Source of the DNA: Sycon ciliatum
Taxonomy: Eukaryota > Porifera > Calcarea > Leucosolenida > Sycettidae
DNA: 64,000 nucleotides
Assembly (NCBI RefSeq): GCF_964019385.1
Contig: NC_088649.1
Coordinates: forward strand, 22,350,435 to 22,414,434
Direction: 5' to 3'
The notes below the pieces were generated by a model. That model worked only from the letters and a program-made list of their open reading frames with translations, had not been told where the DNA came from and did not search any database. The first letter of the stretch is position 1, and each line of letters opens with the position of its first letter. Positions 57,103-64,000 of this stretch are shown here, piece by piece. The position numbers were made by a program, and so were the translations under genes.

Positions 57103-57253
57103 TGTAATAGTTTTACCTTGACACTTCTTGCTTGTCTTATGGTAACACCTTGTGTTCCTACTATTCTCACTCCTGCGGTTCTCGCCTTTCTTTTGCTTTA
57201 TAACCTCTGGTTTGAACATCATTCGGGGAATTCTCCAATCAATCAAGTCTACA
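57103..57253 (+). repeat. 3' LTR
   Basis: Begins TGTAATAG and ends AAGTCTACA, followed by the CTGCC target copy. Confidence 0.93.
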
Positions 57254-57394
57254 CTGCCCATGTGCACGTCGTACTACAAGACTTGAATCCAAATCAGAAC
57301 GTTTCCTTTGTAATTCCTTAGTATTCCGCACGTTTCTGAATTTCATTTTCCAGAATGGAATTTTGGAAGGACGAATTGCGGACTTGATTGAAAG

Positions 57395-57760
57395 AAGTGC
57401 CTCATTTCCTCACGTTCATGACGATGTTGCGATCCTCTAGCCAGTCAGCCACTGCAGGTACTGCCCGGGTAAGCGCCTCAGAGCATTCAGTAGGCAGCCC
57501 GTGGCTGAAGTACAAGCCAATATCATCCGCAAACTGTACTGTGGGCACGTGACCAGGAACCACTGGTATGCCGCGCGTGTATATGCTGAACAAGATTGGT
57601 CCTAATAGTTAAAACGGATCCATGTGGAACACCGCATGTGCAAGCGTTACATGGTCCGTCCTGGGTGCCAATGTGCACTTGCGGGGTTCGATTGCTGAGA
57701 TAGCCAACCAACCATGAGTTAATTTTTATGGTGGCCATATGTAGGAAGCGTGCCTGGGTG
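57395..57760 (-). mobile_element. Non-LTR retrotransposon fragment, catalytic segment
   Basis: The minus strand encodes a Gly-Val-Pro-His-Gly-Ser block near 57620, then after a frameshift Phe-Ser-Ile-Tyr and Gln-Phe-Ala-Asp-Asp-Ile-Gly near 57530. These are the Gly-x-Pro-Gln-like and Phe-Ala-Asp-Asp motifs of Jockey-like reverse transcriptases. Both ends are cut off. Confidence 0.8.
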
Positions 57761-57898
57761 AATCAGCATGTCATCCAAGGGGAAATCCCTCACTCAAGGC
57801 CAGTCGCTGAGAAAAAATACGACTTTTGCCCTGACTAAAATGTCGAGCGCCCCATCTCTGCAATGCAATATTGTAGCTCTTCGGTGATTGTTGCATTG

Positions 57899-57953
57899 GT
57901 TGTGCCAGTGGTTGTGAGACTTATCCACTCACCCCCACCGTTAGGCGCTGCAG
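57899..57953 (+). mobile_element. SINE fragment
   Basis: It matches the middle of the SINE at 53911-54217, with GCCAGTGGTTGTGAGACTTA and TCACCCCCACCGTTAGGCGC. Confidence 0.85.
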
Positions 57954-59473
57954 TGTGGTGTTATTCCCTATGGCAATATTTTCTCCACACAAAAAAACAC
58001 CAGTCCTAAACCTAAGATTAGTGTGCAATAATTTAAACAAAAGTATTGAGTAAAACAACAGACGCCGACATGCCAATGTAAAGAATAATTCATAAACGTT
58101 TTCTTCTCCGATGATCATTGGTGAATTTATTAATTTACATTGAATAGTGGTCAAGGGAACGAACCAACAATAATTATAAAAATGTGTTCAGCTGGGCTAC
58201 AATGTCGTAATTGAAATTTACAAAATTGCATTTTCAGGAAATGATCATTTCAAGCAGTAATTGAGGCCAGTATCTGAACACGGGCCTAGTAAAAGGTTAT
58301 TAGTGCAGCTTGAATGGTGAATGGTGGGCACAGGGAGGCTAGCAACCTTATTCTAGTATTCATGAGGGATTGTTTGAAAGTACAGGTGTACGTGTTTGAT
58401 TACCTTGATTTGGTCTACATAGCTTTGAATATGACTTTGTATTCTCTAGTAACTTCCAATCATGCATCCAGGTTATTGTAAAGCTTTCCTTTTGATCTTC
58501 TCTCTTATTGTTGTGACCTTTCCACAATAATTGTGTTGCATTGTCAAAAAAATTAATATGTGAAAAAATAATTGAGGCGGGGGTCGGAACTCTGACATTC
58601 CCCTTCTCGTTGATAGTGAAGGTTGCGAGAGGGCCACAAGCTATGATAAAGTGGAGGCTTTCATGAATAATGCTAGGATGTTTCCTATCTTGCTGTACAG
58701 TAAATATTTGGTGGACTGTAGAATCTACCGTTTGGGTTAGAAAAAAATGAACTCATCTGCGAGAAAAGTGCTTGTACGAGAACTATCCATCAAACCATGT
58801 ACATCGAAAATGAATGCCCCTTTTAGTACAATCGTGGGTTATTCGTAGTAACTCATGTTTCATTCTCATCCCAGAACAAGTACGAGTATCAGCTTGCAAA
58901 AGTTATATTAGTCGAATCGTGAGGATAGTGATGCTGCATTATAGAAGTGGCGAACAGAAGTGTAACGAATGGCAGGATGTAAACCAGAAGGCGCTGGGGA
59001 AAGTTATATTGTAGGCAAATTTTGCATGTGGAGATTAAGTGAACGCGACTGAAAAGAAGGGTGAATGACCGTGGGGTTTAGAATACATTCCTAGCTTGCA
59101 TTGCAGACGTAGCAATCGTGTTCCCGGCCTGCTCTTGATACGCCTAGTTATAGCGGTAACAGTGTTAGCGTGTCAAAGCCGTGTTGCCTGAATATACGAT
59201 CCAGCTAGGCACAAGAGACATCGGATGATTCAGATGTGCGTGTATGCATGTAAATTCAATTACGTAAAACAAACAAGATCACAAGTTAACTCGTGTAGAA
59301 TTTTTTCCACGAAATGTACAATGAAGAGATCAATAATGGCGTTCAGCGTATACCAAACAGCAGATTAGAAATATTTGAAGACACAATCATGTATACCCAC
59401 GTCACGGGGCCAGACCAAGTGCGGCAGGAGAGAAACAAGGTGGATGATAACTTACGACACATAATTATGTTGT
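57954..59473. other. No gene seen
   Basis: AT-rich 3' flank of copy K. Short open frames lack features. Confidence 0.5.
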
Positions 59474-60299
59474 TTAGAATGCGTCACACAGCCCTTCCTT
59501 GTACAGGGTGTTGAGAAGCGACATTTCCAGCACTGAAAAAAGTCCGTGATGCTGCAATGCCAGCTCATTTGCCATCATCAAACTCACCACCAGGTTGACA
59601 GATCTGATGACGTCATCACGTCGCCCTTTTAGCTTGCAGAATCCTCCCTTAAGCGCAGCCTCTCCCTGCACGTGACTTCGTTTGGCTGCTTCCATTTTGA
59701 ATCTTCGTATTATTGTTCGAAATTCGATTTGCAGGAATGAGCTGAGGTGGAACTTCACGTAACCTGTGGCCATCTTGAATGCGAAAATAGCTAAAGGGCT
59801 TGAGTGCTTTGAAACGTTGTTTTTGATGGCAGTGACCTGTATGGTACGATTGGTGGCAGATATAAGCGCCTTTCTGAACACAGAGGCCACAAGATCGATG
59901 CATCGCGAGTCCACGTCCCAACGACCGTGTCGGCTATACAGATATTCGCCTGCCCGTAAATCCGGTTCCCAGCACGGCAGCGGAGCAGATCCACCAGGGT
60001 TTGAGAATAACATATCCTGCTGCCGCGAGAGCATGTGTAAGGAAAGTTTGGCTTGGAAAACGGGAGCGAGTGGGTGGCGCACTTTTGCCGTCGTTGCCAG
60101 GCTCCCAATTCGAGGCTTAAGTGGACGATCCAGTTCACATTGCATGATAGTCTGACGGGCTATGTCGAACAGCTCTTTCTTATTCGTGCAATTCGGGAAG
60201 ATGACGCTTGCGTTGATCAAGGGATTGAATCGAACGTATTTGTACATTTTGATAAATGAGGCATCGGCAGCAAGAACCGGGGTCCTGGCGATTTTTCAA

Positions 60300-61485
60300 A
60301 ATGCCAATATTTGCGAAAAACCGAACCTATGTCGTTTTTTTGTCACTGCGATCAAAGCGGAAAGACTTCTTGCGATATCGCTTTGAAAGTGCTTTCCTCT
60401 TGGTGGCTTCGCTATAATTTGTTGTCATTGCAGTTGTAGTTTATCCGCCAAGCACTTGGGACGTCAAGGTAGGCGCTTTCAGCCACCATGGAGGCGTTTG
60501 CGCTCTGGGTAGCGTCTGCAAATCATGCGCTGAAAAGAGAGCGGAACAAATAATTTCTTGGCGGAACGATCCCGTCACGAATTCTTGATGGAGCACGAGC
60601 GACTAGAATATTTGGCAGCTGGATCTCCAGAGATACTCCGCTGCCTGTGATAGTCCCCCGCAAGAAGAATCAGGTGAAAGTGAAGAGGTTTCGCTCAGAT
60701 GACAAGCCATCAGCGGAGGCAGCGCAGACGACGAGTTTGAGAGCTCCGTGACACGAAGTGGCGACGCAGACAGCAGCGCTGAGAGTGACGAACGAGATTC
60801 AGTACTCCGTGGCGACTATTCGCAGCTGGATAAGTTGGTGAGATACGGAGACAGCCCTGAATGAACTAAACCTTACTTGATACAAGATATTTTGTGAATA
60901 AAATTGTTGCAAGTATACATGCACGCTTGCGGTGCGCATGAAATTTGTCACAGTATTATACATGTATCTACGAGCTGCTGTGCATAGGAGAGCAAGACAT
61001 GCTTGGTGGATGTATCTGGCTTGGCCCAGCATGCATATCTAGTCTTGTCCTAAGTAAGTTGCAGATTCTTCCCAGCCATGTAAAACGTCAGTTGCTTGGC
61101 TTCTTTCTGTCTGGCAAGTCTGCATACAACACCAGACCTGCACATGACAGGGATTGAGTTTTCAAGTAACATTGCAGCAAGTGCAGGCAACAATGTTACT
61201 ATAATATCAACTAGAGTACGCTGTGCTTCCCTGAAGACCTATAAATATGCTAAATTGTTCTCAGTCACTCCATTAGAGCTAGCTGTAACTGCGTTCCATT
61301 TTGCCTTTTTGCTGACCATTTTTGTTGACCGTCACCCAGCATTTCGGGCGTTCTTTTTACCATCTTGGAAGGTGCCCAGAGCTCCAAAATTTGGCCCATA
61401 GATCACTCATTTAGTGGACAGTTCAAAGCCATCAAAAACTCATTTTTGCCAAATATCACCTAACCCTGGTTTTTGCTGCCCATGC
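60300..61485. mobile_element. Unidentified segment splitting copy K
   Basis: About 1.2 kb that copies I and J lack. A plus-strand stretch near 60487-60860 has frames rich in Glu, Ser and Arg reminiscent of a transposase N-terminus, but broken. I cannot find terminal repeats, so its nature is unknown. Confidence 0.45.
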
Positions 61486-61560
61486 CTCAAATAACAATGG
61501 TAGCAAAATACAGACTTGATCTCTGGCCTCTTCTATTCCTCTCTTGCACTGAGATTTTTC

Positions 61561-61594
61561 GTTCTAGCTTTCTAGCTTTTTCGAAGCTAGAACG
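61561..61594. repeat. Perfect 11-base hairpin in copy K
   Basis: CGTTCTAGCTT and AAGCTAGAACG flank a 12-base loop. It lies where the frame of copy K breaks. Confidence 0.9.
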
Positions 61595-62092
61595 ATGGTG
61601 CAGTACGATAGTTCTGCCACATCATGTGAAGCACACCTCTTTGATGGAGAGCCACTGCTGGTGTTGCTGACATTGGCAGTGGAGTTTCTGAGGTTCTGAC
61701 TTGAACTGGGTTTGCAGCAGGTCCTCCTGCTGTTCGCATTGCTGATCGGATCGTGTTGGGCGTTACCGCTGCTGTTCTTCATGTCGCCAGGACAGGTGTA
61801 AATAAGAAACTCATTCGTACTGTACGCGTTGTTCGGATCACCAACACTGATCGCATCCATCGACCTAACGCAAGAGGTGATGGATACCAGCGTAGCAAGT
61901 GAGATCAGCGCAGGTGAGACCTTGTTATAGGGCCAAAGAAAAAACAAATTTCTCAGCTGCATGCTGATAATCAGGTCCAACGTCTGTCAAGTTCACACCT
62001 ACAACTATGGGGATGCTTTTTAGTACTCGATTTCAGCATCGAGAGAAGTGGTATTATCGTTTAGACAAAGACCAACACAAAACTTCGACCCA

Positions 62093-62100
62093 TTTATATA
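62093..62100 (-). promoter_or_regulatory. TATA box of copy K
   Basis: Minus-strand TATATAAA, 138 bases before the ATG at 61962, further than in the intact copies. Confidence 0.55.
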
Positions 62101-62937
62101 GCCAGATCCTGGCACCTCCAAGCAGCATCGAGTGTGGAACTGAAGTCGCTTGGATGCTGAGGGTAGTGTCTGTTCACAAGCCTCGCAGGAGAGCGGTTGA
62201 TCTACACGGAAATCAACAGACAAGACCAAACGTCAGGTGTTTTCCTATCCCTATTCGTTTGGTAGAACGCTAGCAATGGAGTGTTCCCAACAACATTCAT
62301 GCCACCAATTCACGGGACACCTATGTCGACAAGCATTCTATGTAATGCCCAGACCAGAATACAACCGGGGCCAAATTACCAAGTTGGTGACGACCTACAA
62401 AACTGACAAGTTGTGAATTTAATGTGTCCGTGTCTGCAGAGGCTAAGCTTCCTAATATGGACATACATGTATGAAGACAAAATTGTATGAAAACAGCCTC
62501 AAAAATATTCAAAGTTAATATTTTAGCGCTTATCGGGAGCATCATTGGAGTCTTTCCGTTTTTAGTGATTATGATTTCCATATCGTCCACCTCACTTCCT
62601 GGTTGGTTTTACATACATGTACTTCGGTTACTTTGGCGGCTATCAAGAATCGGGTATTTTGTCTTTCAAATGTGTACATTGTTATCTACTCTTGCAGGTT
62701 TTCTCTATTCCTGCAGGTTTTCTCACTCCGTTTTGTTTCATGAGGCTGCGCATTTTGCCATTTTCCTTTCCTTTTCACGTCTAGCCTTAAGGCATAAATT
62801 ATTGTTGTCTTTTCTCCCTTACGTGGCAGGTAGCCATTACGCTTATCGACTTTAAATTTTCTGACCCACTACGGCCACCCACTAGTGCTTTTTTTGCGGG
62901 GAAGATAAGTCGGACGTTGTAGTACACAATCATTAAT
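62101..62937. other. No gene seen
   Basis: A 122-codon hydrophobic frame at 62487-62855 lacks homology signs, a promoter or a relative elsewhere in the window. Confidence 0.45.
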
Positions 62938-63245
62938 TTTAGAAACAGAGGTAATTTGCAATTGAGTTCCGATTGTAGAAGAGACACGAAAACGGAAATT
63001 CACACAAGTACGCACTCAAGCGGAAAGCCTGCCCACAGCATGGCCACAAAACACACGGACACGCACACAGACACAGACACACACAGACACAGACACACAG
63101 ACACAAACCCTCACACACACGAAAGCACACGCAAACACCCACGCCTCTACTGTAAATTCTGCAATAAATCATAATGTGGCGCAATGCCGGAAACATTCGT
63201 GTGAAGGCGACCTGCTCAATTGAGTTAATCATCTCTCAAAAGGTA
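62938..63245 (-). repeat. Dispersed repeat with CA core
   Basis: Minus-strand copy of the family at 42392-42690, with a CACAGACACA microsatellite at about 63055-63120. Confidence 0.75.
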
Positions 63246-63659
63246 ATCTCCGCTGTCGTCAAACACACATGAGAATCATGATGTATGGGAACAATTCAAC
63301 ATGGTAAAAAAGACATCACATTTGCATGAGAGGTAACTAAAGTGGGAGCATAGTTAAAAAGACATCATTCTGGCATGAGAGGACACTCATGCATTGCTGC
63401 TTTACACCGGGCACGGGGCACAAGCAGTGGACTCTCGGAACACTCTTGGATGAGAGTTTCAACAGCCGTGGATAGAAATATGCAATCCAAGTACATGAAA
63501 CTGTAAAGTCACGTTTCCCGTGAGACTCGACTGGAAGCCAAGCTCTCCGCTCCCCCCCCCCCCCCCCATTGATCAAGCGCATACGTAGCTCGTACAGATG
63601 TGGGAGAACAGACCCACTAAAATATTGAAAGACCGAAAATCCGAATTCCTTGCTCCATG
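63246..63659 (+). other. Orphan upstream flank resembling that of copy A
   Basis: 63400-63450 (GCACAAGCAGTGGACTCTCG) matches 24980-25005, which precedes the copy A promoter. Together with the repeat at 62938-63245 it mirrors 24558-25010. No gene follows. A C-run lies at about 63553-63567. Confidence 0.6.
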
Positions 63660-63795
63660 CATCCCAAATTTAAGGCCACGATTTGCCAATTGACTGTGGG
63701 TTGTTGCACGGCTGTAAAAATCCTTCCGCCTCGAACAAGGAGTTAAACCTGGTACCGTCTGTTTCTCAATAATAGTGTTCGACTATGCCTGCGAG
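63660..63795 (-). mobile_element. SINE head fragment
   Basis: It shares CCAATTGACTGTGGGTTG and a B-box-like GGTTTAACTCC (minus strand) with the SINE at 53911-54217. Confidence 0.75.
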
Positions 63796-64000
63796 CATAG
63801 TTTATTATAAGAAAGCAGTTTCTTGTCTAGTATATACACTGTATATCATGTGCACATTCACACATCTGAAGGTTTGTGGTTTTTCAATAAAATAAACTAA
63901 AATAAACAAGCAGTGGTCGTGGCGAGATTTTCCGATTTGGCATAATCATCCGCTTTGATACGTTCTCATGGGGTATGGCCTCCTGTGGACGGCTATCAAG
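63796..64000. other. No gene seen
   Basis: A short AATAAAATAAACTAAAATAAAC tract near 63886 and nothing else recognised. Confidence 0.4.

Larger units (their letters stand above)
51839..57253 (+). mobile_element. Ty3/gypsy chromovirus-type LTR retrotransposon, complete ends, broken genes
   Basis: The element is 5415 bases with 151-base LTRs at 51839-51989 and 57103-57253. They differ at one base, the penultimate. The five-base target duplication is CTGCC at 51834-51838 and 57254-57258. The order is gag, protease, reverse transcriptase, RNase H, integrase, chromodomain. Coding is interrupted at several points (see sub-entries), and a SINE lies inside pol. It inserted into the 3' flank of copy D; the unoccupied site is at 13864-13868. 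Confidence 0.95.
59474..61962 (-). pseudogene. CW-WD family copy K, interrupted by about 1.2 kb
   Basis: The N-terminal part runs from an ATG at 61962 to about 61490. It has a hydrophobic signal segment, a Tyr-x-Cys block and an Ala-Glu-Leu-Ser-Tyr-Cys block equal to copies I and J. A frame break occurs at the hairpin 61561-61594. The C-terminal part resumes near 60289 and is open to the stop at 59474. It carries Pro-Cys-Trp-Glu-Pro-Asp, then Trp-Asp-Val-Asp and Cys-Ile-Asp at the exact family spacing. The terminal block is Phe-Cys-Lys-Leu-Lys-Gly. I see no convincing splice sites, and every intact family member lacks introns, so I read this as an inserted and decaying gene. A retained intron-containing gene is the alternative. 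Confidence 0.78.

Noticed and set aside
60300-61485. Intron of copy K
   Set aside because: No convincing donor or acceptor fits the reading frame, and the intact family members have no introns; kept only as an alternative.
62487-62855. Open frame of 122 codons with hydrophobic stretches
   Set aside because: No promoter word, no relative elsewhere in the window and no domain; likely chance in an AT-rich stretch.

Overview
The window reads as a gene-poor, repeat-rich invertebrate-type nuclear locus. Evidence for an animal genome is the mix of non-LTR, Penelope-like and chromodomain Ty3/gypsy elements, a tRNA-derived SINE, and a Ty3/gypsy primer-binding site resembling the 3' end of animal initiator tRNA-Met. 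I cannot name the species. A 200-base scaffold gap lies at 3092-3291.

The only cellular genes I can defend are members of one unrecognised family, here called the CW-WD family. They are intronless and encode secreted cysteine-rich proteins of about 370-410 residues. Five copies are intact: 11881-13074 (+), 19879-21027 (+), 25162-26298 (+), 31780-33000 (-) and 39487-40629 (-). Six more are broken: 1-131, 3753-8261, 14883-15660 (-), 21666-22000 (-), 44784-46009 and 59474-61962 (-). An eleventh locus, around 22.85-24.15 kb, keeps flanks but no gene body. The family signature is Cys-Trp-[Glu/Gln], then Trp-Asp-[Ile/Val/Met] 18 residues after the first Cys, then a Cys exactly 24 residues after it. 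A second block near the C-terminus centres on Ser-Cys-x-x-[Leu/Ile]-Arg. Four of the five intact genes have a TATA-like box 83-87 bases before the chosen ATG. Three subfamilies are visible: copies A, B, H; copies C-G; copies I, J, K.

The cluster grew by duplication and inversion. Bases 1-3091 repeat at about 26066-29180. The block 8790-12800 is mirrored at 19640-14883, giving a large imperfect palindrome. Flanks of lost copies lie at 22.3-24.2 kb and 62.9-63.5 kb.

Mobile elements have broken the copies and mark the history. A 2.9 kb inverted-repeat element splits copy E with a TATA duplication. An unknown 1.2 kb segment splits copy K. An RTE-like LINE lies in the 3' flank of copy D and itself carries a Penelope-like remnant with 337-base inverted arms. 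A 5.4 kb chromodomain Ty3/gypsy element with near-identical LTRs lies further along the same flank; its empty site is preserved next to copy C. A SINE sits inside its pol gene. Three type I hammerhead ribozyme motifs occur, two of them in the Penelope-like remnants. A decayed, tandemly duplicated cysteine-rich gene may lie at 35.1-37.5 kb.
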